Positions 16,425-26,359 are shown, counted from the stretch's first letter. The stretch: DNA of 64,000 nt from Maridesulfovibrio sp. (GCF_963677005.1 NZ_OY781616.1:4140501-4204500), one strand, 5' to 3'. Numbers and translations: made by a program. The notes: generated by a model not told the origin, from the letters alone.

Positions 16425-18569
16425 TTATTCGTTTTTCAGGTCGTCCACGATGCGCTGCATTTCCGCAATCTGTTCGGCCAATGATTCCAGAGCCTCGGCA
16501 AGTTCACGGGCACCGTGGGTTGTTTCCTCGGTTATCCGGTTGATTTCGTCTATAGCCCTGTTTATTTCTTCCGATGTTGCTGATTGTTCTTCTGCTGCCG
16601 TGGCTATGCTTTGTATCTGAATTGCGCTGGTTTCCGCTCCCTGCACTATTTCACCAAGCATGGAGCCTGAGTTTGCCGAGTGTTCGTTAGCCTCGGCAAT
16701 GCGTTTGAAAACAGTCTCCATTGATGCGATATTTTCCGTGGCCACGCGTTGGATAGCCCCTATTGAAGCCGAAACTTCGCTGGTGGCGGTCATGGTCTTT
16801 TCCGCGAGTTTGCGTACTTCATCCGCAACCACCGCAAAGCCCCGTCCCGCTTCCCCTGCACGGGCGGCTTCTATGGCCGCGTTGAGCGCCAGCAGGTTGG
16901 TCTGGTCCGCAATATCGGTAATTGTGCTTATGATTGCGCCTGTTCCCTTGGCCTGCTGGTCAAGTTCTTCCATGGTCTTCTTGAGGTTGTCGATTTCCGA
17001 GACTGTCTGGGAAAGAGATTCCCTCGATTTTTCAACAACATTTGCACCTTCTTTTGCCTTTTCCTGAGACTCTATGCCGGCAGTGGATGCGTCCCCGGCA
17101 TTTTTGGCTATTTCCAGCACGGTCACATTCATTTCTTCCATTGCCGTGGCCGTGGAGGATATTCTTTCGCTCTGAATTTCAGCGCCGTGCTGAAGCTCAT
17201 TGGACTGAACAGACATCTTTTCCGAAGCTGAAACAACATGTTCAAGCACCTGCTGAACACGTTCCGCAGCCTGGGATAGACCTTCCTGCCGCGCCCTGTT
17301 GGCTCTTTCCCGCGCCTCTTCCGCTTCTGACGTGGCCTTGCGGGCTCTTTCGGATTCCTCTTCCGCCTTGCGTGTTTCCTCTTCCGCCTTATGGATGGTC
17401 TTTTTTAGCTCGCCTACCATGGCTTTCAGTGATTGAGCCATATGTCCGATTTCGTCCTTCTGCTCTATGTCCAGAACCGCATCAAGGTCGCCGTCGGCTA
17501 CCGTTGCCGTGTACCCGGCTGTTTTGATGATCGGCTTTGAAATCAGGTTGGCAAGCAGCCAGAGTACTACGAGCAGTACAAGGATCGATACGCCGCTGCT
17601 CATCATACTGACCGTAGCTATGGCATCGGCCTGCGCCTTTACTTTATCCATGGGAATGACAACGGCCAGGCTCCATGGAAAATCTGTCTTGCCGACTTTA
17701 ATGGGGGCGAAGGTCACGTACTCCATCGTCCCGGTAACCGGTGACGGGCCGACGTAGGAATATTTACTGCCGTTTTTGATAGCTTCGAGTATGCGCTCCT
17801 TATGTTCGCCCTGCAGTATTTCTGAAAGCTTTTTGGCCTGCTTGTCGGAATCCGGGTGGGCTACTATCATACCTTTGTTGGTTACAAGGAAACCATATCC
17901 AGTCTCAAAAGGTTTTATTTCAAGAACTTTCTGTTGAAGGTCGCTGAGGTAGAAATCAACTCCGACCACGCCGATGTTTTTTCCGTGTTTTTTTATGGGG
18001 TAGCCCGTTGATGAGAGCCAGAATGTTTTCCCGTCTACTTCCCAGGGGTAAGGTTCGGTTATGGTCTCCACATCACCGGCCATGGGGCTTTCAAACCATT
18101 CCTGACCGGTTATGTTTTCATCTCCGGCGAATGACGCAGCTATTTTCCCCTCGTTGCGGTAATACCAGTTGCGGTAAGCTCCTTTGTATTTGCCGCGATA
18201 TTCATCTTCCCTGTCGTCAAAAGTATCTGGTGGAAAAGTACACCACGCCCCGGCAAGTCCCGGATGTTTTTCCAGGGTCTTTATCAGCACGGAATCAAGC
18301 AGCTCCCTGTCCGGAATGGTTTTGTAGTTGGCACTCTCTTCAAACATCGCTGCCAGGGTTCTGGTCACTGTCAGTGCCCTTCCAAGGGTGTCGGCAATCT
18401 CATTGCTGAACCCCAGGGCCTTGTCATCGGCCAGTTCTTCAGCCTGTCGGACGGCCAGATCACGGGACTGGCTTGTCATAATCCACGTGCTTGTCACCAG
18501 TATAAGCAGGACAATGCAAAATGTCGGGATTATGATCTTATTCTTCAGGCTCCAGTTTTTGAAATTCAT
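16425..18569 (-). CDS. Methyl-accepting chemotaxis protein with dCache sensor
   Basis: 714 residues. A membrane helix at about 11-32 is followed by a roughly 270-residue periplasmic double-Cache domain ([39 protein letters not shown]). A second helix lies at about 325-345, then HAMP ([15 protein letters not shown]), a long Glu/Arg-rich coiled coil and the signalling tip [20 protein letters not shown]. It relays a small-molecule signal to CheA/CheW. dCache domains often bind amino acids or carboxylates; the ligand here is unknown. Preceded by a strong GGGGGGAGGA site. Confidence 0.93.
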   Translation of the reverse strand: MNFKNWSLKNKIIIPTFCIVLLILVTSTWIMTSQSRDLAVRQAEELADDKALGFSNEIADTLGRALTVTRTLAAMFEESANYKTIPDRELLDSVLIKTLEKHPGLAGAWCTFPPDTFDDREDEYRGKYKGAYRNWYYRNEGKIAASFAGDENITGQEWFESPMAGDVETITEPYPWEVDGKTFWLSSTGYPIKKHGKNIGVVGVDFYLSDLQQKVLEIKPFETGYGFLVTNKGMIVAHPDSDKQAKKLSEILQGEHKERILEAIKNGSKYSYVGPSPVTGTMEYVTFAPIKVGKTDFPWSLAVVIPMDKVKAQADAIATVSMMSSGVSILVLLVVLWLLANLISKPIIKTAGYTATVADGDLDAVLDIEQKDEIGHMAQSLKAMVGELKKTIHKAEEETRKAEEESERARKATSEAEEARERANRARQEGLSQAAERVQQVLEHVVSASEKMSVQSNELQHGAEIQSERISSTATAMEEMNVTVLEIAKNAGDASTAGIESQEKAKEGANVVEKSRESLSQTVSEIDNLKKTMEELDQQAKGTGAIISTITDIADQTNLLALNAAIEAARAGEAGRGFAVVADEVRKLAEKTMTATSEVSASIGAIQRVATENIASMETVFKRIAEANEHSANSGSMLGEIVQGAETSAIQIQSIATAAEEQSATSEEINRAIDEINRITEETTHGARELAEALESLAEQIAEMQRIVDDLKNE

Positions 18570-18839
18570 TCCTCCCCCCGCTGAACAGATTGTTGGCTTG
18601 ATAGTTATCCCTGTTGTGCATGACTTAATGAGAATCCCTATTAGGGTATTCTGTCTTATTTAAACCATAAAATTGGTAGCTTGTATAATTATTTTTTTGT
18701 TACAGGATGGTTAAGGGGGGATTTATGTAAGCGTGGCTGAATTGTTGTCTTTTCCGCGTATGGATCGTTTGGATGGAAGTCTGTGGGGCTACACCGAAGA
18801 AAGTGGCGGTGATAAAGGTTGGCGGTGTGTGAAAATGCA

Positions 18840-18869
18840 AAAAGCCGCAATCAGATGATTGCGGCTTTT
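18840..18869 (-). terminator. Terminator of tRNA-Leu (second copy)
   Basis: Same 14-base arms as at 5104-5133 but with a GA loop. It follows the second tRNA-Leu on the minus strand. Confidence 0.8.
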
Positions 18870-18880
18870 AATTTGCAGGA

Positions 18881-18967
18881 TGGTGCCGAAGAGAAGACTC
18901 GAACTTCCACGGGGGAACCCCCACTAGACCCTGAACCTAGCGTGTCTACCAATTCCACCACTTCGGC
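18881..18967 (-). tRNA. tRNA-Leu (anticodon CAG), second copy
   Basis: 87-nt gene identical to 5145-5231, with encoded CCA, class II variable arm and loop TTCAGGG. Promoter and terminator are closely related too, but no orphan repeat or insert lies beside this copy. Two identical genes 13.7 kb apart in the same orientation could recombine. Confidence 0.96.
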
Positions 18968-18979
18968 ACGGCGAGAACC

Positions 18980-19008
18980 TGTATAGGTACATGCAGAATC
19001 TTTTGCAA
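18980..19008 (-). promoter_or_regulatory. Sigma-70 promoter of second tRNA-Leu
   Basis: TTGCAA and TATACA with a 17-base spacer on the minus strand, as at the first copy. Confidence 0.7.
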
Positions 19009-19057
19009 GCTTTTTCTGCATAAAAATCGATTTTAAGTGAAATAACTTTTCTTTGGC

Positions 19058-19112
19058 GTAAAAAACTCGCCGCCCGGAATGCGAATCCCATGCGGGAACT
19101 CATTCCGGGCGG
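19058..19112 (-). terminator. Terminator of gltA
   Basis: Twelve-base arms (CATTCCGGGCGG and complement, 19070-19081 with 19101-19112) are followed on the minus strand by GAGTTTTTT. It is 30 bp after the gltA stop. Confidence 0.8.
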
Positions 19113-19141
19113 TTTTGACAGGTATATCTTTCGGTTGTTGG

Positions 19142-20431
19142 CTATTTTCTGAAATCAATAGGCACGTAATGCCTGGTGGTTTCCCCGGTGTAGATCTGTC
19201 TGGGGCGGTTGATTCTGGTTTTGGGGTTGGTGTAATCCTCGTACCAGTGGGCGATCCAGCCCGGCATTCTGCCTATGGCGAACATAACCGGGAACATGGA
19301 TACCGGGATACCGAGAGCCCGCAGGATTATTCCAGAGTAGAAATCCACGTTGGGGTAGAGCTTTCTTTCCACGAAATAGTCGTCCGAAAGGGCTCGCTCC
19401 TCAAGTTTCATGGCAATTTCCAGCAGGTGGTCGCTGAATCCCTGCTCAAGCAGTTCGTGGGTTGCCTTCTTGAGGATTTTGGCGCGCGGATCGAAGCTTT
19501 TGTAAATGCGGTGGCCGAAGCCCATCAGTCTGCATTCCCTGTTCTTAACCTTTTCTATGTATTCATCAATGGTATAGTTTCCGTTGTATATGCTTTCAAG
19601 CATACTGATGACGGCAGCGTTTGCCCCTCCGTGCAGTCTGCCCCAAAGGGCGCATATGCCGGAAGATACGGATGCGAATATGTTGGCCTGTGTGGAACCT
19701 ACCATACGCACGGTGGAGGTGGAGCAGTTCTGTTCGTGGTCCGCGTGCAGCTGGAAGATAAGGGAGAGAGCCTTGACCGCTTCCCTCGGCGGATCATACT
19801 GCTTGTAGGGGATGGAGAACATCATGTGCAGGAAGTTGTGGCAGTAGCTCAGATCGGGGTCCGGGTATACGAAAGGACGCCCTATTGATTTGCGGTATGA
19901 AAAGGCCGAAATGGTACGTACTTTTGATATGATTTTTCCCACGGCCAGGAAGAATTCCGACTTGTTGTTAATGTCGTAAAGGTCCGGATGATAGCTTCCG
20001 AGTGCGTTGATTACCGCGGAAAGTATGGCCATGGGCTGATTTTTGTGAGTCGGGAAGCCCTCGAAATGGTGGCGCAGGTCCTCGTGGATGAGTTCCTCTG
20101 CGGTAAGCAGGGCACTGAAGCGGGTCAGGTCCTCTTTTTTGGGCAGTTCGCCGAAGATGAGCAGCCATGCCGTTTCGGTGAAGGTTCCGTGTTCGGCCAG
20201 TTCTTCAATGGGGTATCCGCGGTAGCGCAGTATTCCGTTTTCGCCGTCTACAAATGTGATGTTACTGGTGCAGGAACCTGTGTTTGCGAAACCGGGATCG
20301 TAGGTGATCAGTCCGCTTTGCGCCCGGAGCTGGGTGACGTCAATGCCTGTCTCGCCTTCCGTGCCGGTGATCACGGGAAGTTCGTATTCTTTTCCGTCAT
20401 ATTTGAGAATTGCCGTCTTCTTGTCGCTCAT
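19142..20431 (-). CDS. gltA: Citrate synthase
   Basis: Condenses acetyl-CoA and oxaloacetate to citrate. The 429 residues match the hexameric, bacterial type I-like enzyme. Catalytic residues are visible: His267 in GRLHGG, His307 in GFGHRIYK and Asp363 in NVDFYSG; the LHADHEQNCSTSTVR block is also present. In this type of organism it mainly feeds 2-oxoglutarate and glutamate synthesis. Strong ribosome site GGAGGATT before ATG. Monocistronic, with its own terminator. Short dyads lie upstream at 20494-20598. Confidence 0.96.
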   Translation of the reverse strand: MSDKKTAILKYDGKEYELPVITGTEGETGIDVTQLRAQSGLITYDPGFANTGSCTSNITFVDGENGILRYRGYPIEELAEHGTFTETAWLLIFGELPKKEDLTRFSALLTAEELIHEDLRHHFEGFPTHKNQPMAILSAVINALGSYHPDLYDINNKSEFFLAVGKIISKVRTISAFSYRKSIGRPFVYPDPDLSYCHNFLHMMFSIPYKQYDPPREAVKALSLIFQLHADHEQNCSTSTVRMVGSTQANIFASVSSGICALWGRLHGGANAAVISMLESIYNGNYTIDEYIEKVKNRECRLMGFGHRIYKSFDPRAKILKKATHELLEQGFSDHLLEIAMKLEERALSDDYFVERKLYPNVDFYSGIILRALGIPVSMFPVMFAIGRMPGWIAHWYEDYTNPKTRINRPRQIYTGETTRHYVPIDFRK

Positions 20432-20493
20432 GTGCTATAATCCTCCGGTTAATTGGTCTGTGCGCGCTATGGATGTGTGTTTCCTGGGCAGAA

Positions 20494-20598
20494 TTCCGCG
20501 CGGAACTGTTCCGGGCCGGACGCAATTATTGCGTTGACCCGTAATGTGCGGTGTCCTGCGGTCCGGTTCCAAAGGTCCTGGTTCCTATAGGGAACCGG
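20494..20598. promoter_or_regulatory. Cluster of short dyads upstream of gltA
   Basis: TTCCGCGCGGAA (20494-20505, perfect), ACGCAAT-T-ATTGCGT (20520-20534) and CCGGTTCC paired with GGAACCGG (20563-20570 with 20591-20598) lie 63-167 bp before the gltA start. These are operator- or leader-like, but no known regulator motif was recognised. The rest of 20432-20843 shows no gene. Confidence 0.3.
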
Positions 20599-20843
20599 AA
20601 AGTTAAGCGGGCAGAATATGTGATTTTTGAACTGGAAGCAGCCCTTGTGACGGGCATGAAGAGTTTCCAGTGTAAAAGGTTGCACTGCTGAGTTGCTGGG
20701 AAAATACAGAATATGATTTCCCGATGTTGGTGTCAGCTTTACCCAAAATCCGGTAAAAAGTCCAGTGGGAGGGGGTGGACATAATTATATTAGACGTCGA
20801 ATAAGCTGGTCGTAAAAGGCCTTTGTGATGCTATTAAGGTGAA

Positions 20844-22232
20844 CTATGTTTCACGGATGGAATAACGGATGTCGTACTTGCGCATCCTGTTGTGAACAGT
20901 TCCCCGGCTTATTCCCAGTATTTCCGCGGCGCGGCTCTTGTTCCCCCCGGTCTGCTCAAGAGCTTTGATCAGTGCCCGTTTTTCATCCGGATCATTCGAA
21001 ACCGCAGCAGGTATGAAATTTTCCGTGCATACGCATTCTCCGGCCGGACCGTTTCCGATATGCGGAGGCAGATGCACAGGCTGTATCGGGCCGTTATCCT
21101 TGACCACTGCAGCATATTCAAGCGCGCTTTTCAGTTCTCTGACATTGCCCGGCCAGTTGTAATCGGTGAGCATGCGCATGGTTTCCGGAGTGGGGCCTTC
21201 GCTGTTTGCCAGGTGTTTGTTGGTACTTATGAAATGTTCCACCAGCAGGGGGAGGTCCTCTTTGCGCTCCCTGAGCGGCGGAAGGTGCACAGGAATCACA
21301 TTTATGCGGAAGAAAAAGTCCTCTCGGAACTGTTTTTCTTCCACCAGTGCGCGCAGATCCTGATTCGTGGCTGTAATGAGCCTTGCGTCCATGGAAAGGG
21401 GAATGCTTTCCCCGACCCTTTCAAAAGTTCTGGTTTCCAGAACCCGCAGCAGCTTGACCTGAATAGGCAGCGGGACATCTCCTATTTCATCCAGAAAGAT
21501 GTCTCCGTCAGCGGCTTCCTCAAAGCGGCCTTTGCGGTGGCGGATTGCTCCGGTAAAGGCTCCTCTGACATGCCCGAAAAGTTCGCTTTCCAGCAGGGAG
21601 TCGTTCAAGGCGGCACAGTTCAGCTGAACGAACGGTCTGTCGTTGCGCGGCCCCAGTTCGTGAATGGCGCGGGCGGCCAGCTCCTTGCCGGTTCCGGATT
21701 CACCGTAGATTATGACCGGGGCATCGCTTCCGGCCGCTCTCTTCAGCAGGGAGTAAACCTTGCGCATGGGGGATGAATCTCCCACAAAACCGCAGAAACC
21801 TTCATCCCTATGGCGTATCTTCTGCGAAAGCTCCCTTATTTTAAGCTCCTTGCGGTCCAGTTCCGATATGTCGGTAAGTGTTTCAACCGCACCGAGTATC
21901 TGTCCGCTGTCGTCCCGGAGAAGGGATGCGTTTTTGATTACGTGCAGGTAGCTTCCGTCCTTGCGGATAATGTGGCAGTTTTTGAGGCTTTCCCTGCGTT
22001 TTTCGAACAACCCGCACCAGTGCTTGTCGGTCTGTTCCCTGACCCGTCTGCACGCATCGCAACCCAGCACGGAACAGGGCTTGTCGATGATGTCCTCCTT
22101 TGAAAAACCGGTCATGCGCAGCAGTGCATCGTTTACCAGCAGAACGGTTCCGTCGGGCCTGATTATCAGCAGCCCGTCGTTCATGGTGTTTATCACTTCC
22201 CGCAGATACAGATTTATTTCTTGTTCCGTCAT
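20844..22232 (-). CDS. Sigma-54-dependent activator with PAS sensor
   Basis: 462 residues from the ATG at 22232; the longer open frame begins in the palindromic intergenic DNA and is unlikely. A PAS domain (about 10-125, [13 protein letters not shown]) contains a Cys-rich insert ([12 protein letters not shown], then CGLF), suggesting redox or metal sensing. The AAA+ domain has GESGTGKE (Walker A) and GAFTGA, the sigma-54 contact loop. A Fis-type helix-turn-helix closes it ([20 protein letters not shown]). It is divergent from the octahaem reductase operon, which has a sigma-54-like promoter and a 20-bp palindrome, so that operon is its likely target. Confidence 0.9.
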   Translation of the reverse strand: MTEQEINLYLREVINTMNDGLLIIRPDGTVLLVNDALLRMTGFSKEDIIDKPCSVLGCDACRRVREQTDKHWCGLFEKRRESLKNCHIIRKDGSYLHVIKNASLLRDDSGQILGAVETLTDISELDRKELKIRELSQKIRHRDEGFCGFVGDSSPMRKVYSLLKRAAGSDAPVIIYGESGTGKELAARAIHELGPRNDRPFVQLNCAALNDSLLESELFGHVRGAFTGAIRHRKGRFEEAADGDIFLDEIGDVPLPIQVKLLRVLETRTFERVGESIPLSMDARLITATNQDLRALVEEKQFREDFFFRINVIPVHLPPLRERKEDLPLLVEHFISTNKHLANSEGPTPETMRMLTDYNWPGNVRELKSALEYAAVVKDNGPIQPVHLPPHIGNGPAGECVCTENFIPAAVSNDPDEKRALIKALEQTGGNKSRAAEILGISRGTVHNRMRKYDIRYSIRET

Positions 22233-22282
22233 GTCTTTGCTCAAAAAGTGTTCAAATTTAATCGTTGTGTTTAAGTGTTTGA

Positions 22283-22302
22283 ACATATGTTTAAACATAT
22301 GT
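22283..22302. promoter_or_regulatory. 20-bp perfect palindrome, likely activator site
   Basis: ACATATGTTT is followed directly by its complement. It lies between the divergent activator and reductase genes, about 55 bp upstream of the putative -24 element. This position suits an enhancer site for the sigma-54 activator, or autoregulation. An additional TGTTTAAG/TGTTTGAA direct repeat adjoins it. Confidence 0.5.
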
Positions 22303-22343
22303 CCAATTAAAAGCCTGCCGGTTAATTCCCCGCAACTGCTTAT

Positions 22344-22360
22344 TTGGCTTTGAAAAAGCG
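22344..22360 (+). promoter_or_regulatory. Possible sigma-54 (-24/-12) promoter
   Basis: TTGGC and AAGC with the invariant GG and GC 12 bases apart. The -24 half is good; the -12 half differs from TTGC at two positions. It would give a leader of about 110 nt before the Fe-S protein gene. Confidence 0.4.
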
Positions 22361-22483
22361 AAAAAGGTACACCTGAGGGGTTTATTGTGTTAATAGTCGT
22401 AATAGGCATGGTTTCTGCTTTAATCATGAGTGGTTTTGAATTTTTACGACCTAATTAACAGAATCTGTATTCAGGAATCGCTT

Positions 22484-23461
22484 ATGAATGTTGATAAGAA
22501 CAGAATATCGAGAAGAAATTTTCTGAAGGGACTCGGGGTCGGCAGCGCGGCCGTGCTCCTGCCTGCGGGAAATGCTGCTGCATCCGGACAGAGTGAGGAA
22601 TTGTGTACTCTGCTTGATCTTTCGAAGTGCGTGGGCTGCGGAGAATGTGTGGCGGCCTGCGGTGAGGCCAACGGTGCCAAGTACCCGGAACCCAGGAAGC
22701 CGTTTCCGGTTATGCATCCGGTTTCGCGGGCAAAGGTGGAGGACTGGTCCGACAGGCGCGATGTTGATGATCGGCTGACTCCCTACAACTGGCTGTATAT
22801 CCAGAGTGCGGAAGTTGAATACAACGGCGAAACGCACGAAATTAATATTCCCCGCCGCTGCCTGCACTGCCGTAATGCTCCCTGCGCGAATCTCTGTCCA
22901 TGGGGCGCGGCAGCAAAGCAGGAAAACGGGATTGTCCGGATTTTCGATAACGTGTGTCTGGGCGGAGCCAAGTGTCGTTCGGTCTGTCCGTGGCACATTC
23001 CGCAACGGCAGACCGGCGTAGGACTTTACCTGCGTCTGCTTCCGAATTTTGCGGGTAACGGAGTCATGTACAAGTGTGACCGCTGTTACAACCGCATCGC
23101 TGACGGCAAGATCCCGGCCTGCATAGAAGCCTGTCCGGAGAATGTGCAGAGCATCGGCCCGCGCAGCGAGATTCTGGCGCGAGCCCACGAACTGGCTGAA
23201 AAGAACAACTGGTTCATATACGGGGAGGAGGAAAACGGCGGAACCAACACCATCTATGTTTCCCCGGTTCCATTCGATCTTCTGGACAAGGCGGTTGATA
23301 AGGGGCCCGGAAGGCCGGGACTTGGAACAGTGCCGGACTCCATGGCCGATGAGGAAAAGCTGGCCTATGCTGCCGGAGTGGCTCCATTTGCCGGGGTTGC
23401 CGCAGCCCTGATCAAGGCCGGTAACTACCTTTCTTCTGCAGGGAGGAAGGATAATGAATAA
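22484..23461 (+). CDS. Tat-exported four-cluster ferredoxin-type subunit
   Basis: 325 residues from the ATG at 22484, chosen because the Tat signal then starts properly (SRRNFLKGLG at 9-18, followed by a hydrophobic stretch). Four Cys clusters are visible: CVGCGECVAAC, CLHCRNAPCANLC, CLGGAKCRSVC and CDRCYNRIADGKIPAC-EAC, binding probably four [4Fe-4S] centres as in HybA/DmsB/NrfC-like subunits. It is likely the periplasmic electron conduit between the membrane subunits and the octahaem enzyme. Overlaps the next gene by eight bases. Confidence 0.88.
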   Translation: MNVDKNRISRRNFLKGLGVGSAAVLLPAGNAAASGQSEELCTLLDLSKCVGCGECVAACGEANGAKYPEPRKPFPVMHPVSRAKVEDWSDRRDVDDRLTPYNWLYIQSAEVEYNGETHEINIPRRCLHCRNAPCANLCPWGAAAKQENGIVRIFDNVCLGGAKCRSVCPWHIPQRQTGVGLYLRLLPNFAGNGVMYKCDRCYNRIADGKIPACIEACPENVQSIGPRSEILARAHELAEKNNWFIYGEEENGGTNTIYVSPVPFDLLDKAVDKGPGRPGLGTVPDSMADEEKLAYAAGVAPFAGVAAALIKAGNYLSSAGRKDNE

Positions 23462-23939
23462 CAGAATCGCCGTTCTCTGCTTCAAGATCACCCTGTTTTT
23501 CATGGCCCTTACCGGCGCTGCCCAGATGCCCATTTTCAAGCGGTATTACATTGCCGATCTGCCGGGATTGGGTTGGCTGGCCGATTTTTATCTGACCAAC
23601 AAGCTGCACTATATTTTTGCTGCAGTGCTCCTTTATCTGTCATTTTACCTGGCTGTAGGGTTCATTGCCCGGAACAGGGGTGTTTCCCGGATTACTGCAT
23701 CGGGAATCTGGCGGGTTCTCCTTTATCTGGCCGTGTTTATCACCGGCGGATTGAGGGTTCTGAAGAACCTGCCGGACATCACATTTGATCCCTATTTCGT
23801 TATGCTTTTTGACTGGACCCATCTCGGGTCGGCGATTCTGCTCGGAATCGTATCCATGGTTTTCTTTTTTTCGGGCAGGAAGAGTTACGAGGCGCCTGCC
23901 AGAAATATTCCTGCCGGTAATTCCGATCCGGCCGGATGA
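23454..23939 (+). CDS. Small four-helix membrane protein of the octahaem operon
   Basis: 161 residues with about four membrane helices. His52 (NKLHYIF) and His123 (DWTHLG) sit within or next to helices and could bind haem b. It starts inside the Fe-S gene's end and precedes the octahaem gene, so it is presumably part of the membrane module. No family recognised with confidence. Confidence 0.75.
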   Translation: MNNRIAVLCFKITLFFMALTGAAQMPIFKRYYIADLPGLGWLADFYLTNKLHYIFAAVLLYLSFYLAVGFIARNRGVSRITASGIWRVLLYLAVFITGGLRVLKNLPDITFDPYFVMLFDWTHLGSAILLGIVSMVFFFSGRKSYEAPARNIPAGNSDPAG

Positions 23940-24003
23940 TTGCGAACCGTATCCGGGGCGGTCGCGGGCCGTCCCGGTCATTTATAACGTATGGAGGGTG
24001 GAG

Positions 24004-25632
24004 ATGAGAATCATGCGGAACTCGATACTGCTGCTGGCGGCGGTTGTGTTCCTGGCGGTACCGGCATTTGCTGCCGGTGACACTGCTCCCGGCCGGGAGA
24101 TGGCCCGTCAGGCGATGAAGGGCAAGGAACTCTGGATTACAGCCGATCATTCCAAGTTCGATGCATTGAAGCAACCTTTTGCAAGCGGGCCGGAAGTGAC
24201 CAAGGCCTGCCTGACCTGCCACACCGAGGCGGGACATCAGTTTCACAAGACCATTCACTGGACCTGGCTTGATCCGAGAGCCGAAAAGGAACTCAAGGTC
24301 GGTAAGGGCGGTCTGGTGGTCAACAATTTCTGCATCAACATCCAATCAAACGAGCCTCGCTGTACTTCCTGCCACGCAGGGTACGGATGGAAGAACAAGG
24401 ATTTCGATTTCGAATCGCAGGAAAAGATAGACTGTCTTGTCTGTCATGAACAGACCGGAACCTATAAGAAGTTTCCTGCCGGGGCCGGTAATCCCGCACC
24501 TCCTCCGGGTATGAAGTTCAAGGGCAACGGAAAGTACTATGCCGCGCCGGATTGGAACAAGGTGTCTCAGTCCGTGGGCAGACCCACCCGCAAGAACTGC
24601 GGAACCTGTCACTTCTTCGGAGGTGGCGGAGACGGCGTGAAGCACGGAGACCTCGATTCCTCAATGCTCAAGCCTGCCAAGACTCTGGACGTTCACATGG
24701 GGCTGGACGGACAGAATTTTACCTGTACCCGCTGCCATTCCACTGTCCGGCATGATATTGCAGGGCGTATCTATTCCACTCCGGCGGCGACTGAACGCAA
24801 GTCGCTGCTTGAGGATGACCTCGGTTCCAAGATTATGTGTGAATCCTGCCACAGCGCCAGACCCCACAAGAGCGAACTGGGTATGAAGCTCAATGACCAT
24901 ACCGACAAGGTCGCTTGTCAGAGTTGCCATATTCCCACTTTCGCACGTGTTCTGCCTACCAAGATGTGGTGGGACTGGTCCAAGGCCGGAAAGAAGAAGG
25001 ACGGCAAGCCTTACGTGGTGAAGGATGACATGGGCAAGCCGGTTTACATGACCAAGAAGGGTGAAATGCGCTGGGAAAAGAATGTGGTGCCGGAATACTA
25101 CTGGTTCAACGGGACCATAGACACCATTACCGCGCGCACCGTAATCGACCCATCCAAGCCTGTACGTGTCTCCATGCCTGTGGGCAGCATTGGCGACAGG
25201 CGTTCGCGGATCATGCCTTTCAAGGTCCATCGCGGCAGGACTCCCTACGACAAGGTTAACAAGAACATGATCATTCCTCACCTGTTCGGCAAGGACGATG
25301 CCGCATACTGGAAGGGGTATGACTGGACCAAGGCCGCAGAGGCCGGAATGAAGTACGCAGGGCTGCCGTTCAGCGGTGAAGTCGGTTTCGTGGACACCGA
25401 ATATGTCTACCCGACCACCCACATGGTAGCGCCCAAGGACGATGCCCTGGCCTGTGAGGAATGTCACAGCAAGAACGGTCGCCTTGCCAAGATGACCTGT
25501 TTCTACATGCCGGGACGTGATTCTTCATCCGTTGTCGATGCCGGAGGATGGTTCATAGTGCTGGCATCAGCCGTAGGCGTGGTGCTGCATGCCCTGGGAC
25601 GCATTTTCATGAAGGGACGCAAGGAGGACTAG
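24004..25632 (+). CDS. Octahaem cytochrome c, tetrathionate reductase (OTR) type
   Basis: 542 residues from the ATG at 24004, after GGAGGGTGGAG. The signal peptide is cut near AFAAG. Eight CxxCH motifs lie at about 69, 120, 144, 199, 241, 279, 305 and one near residue 478 (CEECH). The layout matches octahaem tetrathionate reductases of Shewanella type. A C-terminal hydrophobic segment (WFIVLASAVGVVLHALG) plus basic tail anchors it in the membrane, unlike soluble OTR. Family members also reduce nitrite or hydroxylamine in vitro, so the physiological substrate is open. Central gene of a four-gene operon. Confidence 0.87.
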   Translation: MRIMRNSILLLAAVVFLAVPAFAAGDTAPGREMARQAMKGKELWITADHSKFDALKQPFASGPEVTKACLTCHTEAGHQFHKTIHWTWLDPRAEKELKVGKGGLVVNNFCINIQSNEPRCTSCHAGYGWKNKDFDFESQEKIDCLVCHEQTGTYKKFPAGAGNPAPPPGMKFKGNGKYYAAPDWNKVSQSVGRPTRKNCGTCHFFGGGGDGVKHGDLDSSMLKPAKTLDVHMGLDGQNFTCTRCHSTVRHDIAGRIYSTPAATERKSLLEDDLGSKIMCESCHSARPHKSELGMKLNDHTDKVACQSCHIPTFARVLPTKMWWDWSKAGKKKDGKPYVVKDDMGKPVYMTKKGEMRWEKNVVPEYYWFNGTIDTITARTVIDPSKPVRVSMPVGSIGDRRSRIMPFKVHRGRTPYDKVNKNMIIPHLFGKDDAAYWKGYDWTKAAEAGMKYAGLPFSGEVGFVDTEYVYPTTHMVAPKDDALACEECHSKNGRLAKMTCFYMPGRDSSSVVDAGGWFIVLASAVGVVLHALGRIFMKGRKED

Positions 25633-25634
25633 CC

Positions 25635-26285
25635 ATGACCGGACACAACATGAAGAAGATTTATCTGTATTCCCGTTTTGAACGTTTCTGGCACTGGACT
25701 CAGGCTGCCCTGATCATTCTGCTTATGATAACCGGACTGGAAGTGCACGGAGTCTATGAACTGTTCGGGTTCGAACGGGCTGTGGACCTGCATAACACGC
25801 TGGGCATAAGCTGGCTTGTGCTCTTCGTCTTCATCATATTCTGGCTGCTTACCACCGGGGAGTGGAAGCAGTATGTTCCTACTTCCAGAAAGCTGTTCGA
25901 AGTCGCCAGGTATTATGCCTCCGGCATCTTCAAGGGAGAAGAGCATCCCGTGCGCAAGAGTCAGGATGCAAAGCACAATCCCTTGCAGCGTCTGGTTTAC
26001 CTCGGGCTGTCGGCTGTTCTGCTGCCTTTGCAGATGGTTACCGGGCTGCTGTATTGGACCTACAATGACTGGGCGGCATACGGGCTTGGTTTCTTAAGCC
26101 TGCAGACCGTGGCGGTGATCCATACCGCCTGTGCCTACGCTCTTCTGGCCTTCCTGATAGTTCATATTTATATGACTACCACCGGTCATTCGGTAACGGC
26201 ACATATTGCGGCCATGTTCAGCGGCTGGGAAGAAGTTCCGGAAGACTACAAGGCCGAGGACTGGGAAGTCCACGAAAAGGGATGA
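25635..26285 (+). CDS. Cytochrome b561-type membrane subunit
   Basis: 216 residues from the ATG at 25635 with AAGGAGG overlapping the previous stop. Four to five helices carry His residues in the expected places (FWHWTQ, DLHNTLG, VAVIHTACAY, FLIVHIYM), typical of di-haem cytochrome b of the hydrogenase/thiosulfate-reductase type. It probably exchanges electrons between the quinone pool and the octahaem enzyme. Last gene before the terminator at 26314. Confidence 0.9.
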   Translation: MTGHNMKKIYLYSRFERFWHWTQAALIILLMITGLEVHGVYELFGFERAVDLHNTLGISWLVLFVFIIFWLLTTGEWKQYVPTSRKLFEVARYYASGIFKGEEHPVRKSQDAKHNPLQRLVYLGLSAVLLPLQMVTGLLYWTYNDWAAYGLGFLSLQTVAVIHTACAYALLAFLIVHIYMTTTGHSVTAHIAAMFSGWEEVPEDYKAEDWEVHEKG

Positions 26286-26313
26286 GATAGGTTTTTAAAA
26301 AAAATATAGAAAA

Positions 26314-26346
26314 AGGCCCCGGAAGTTTAACTTTCCGGGGCTTTTC
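26314..26346. terminator. Bidirectional terminator
   Basis: GGCCCCGGAAG and its complement around a TTTAA loop, flanked by A and T runs, between convergent operons. Confidence 0.8.
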
Positions 26347-26359
26347 TGTCTGGTTGTGA

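Noticed and set aside
18840..18967. Second tRNA-Leu as border of another island
   Set aside because: No orphan tRNA tail or repeat is seen on either side within the window apart from the first locus.
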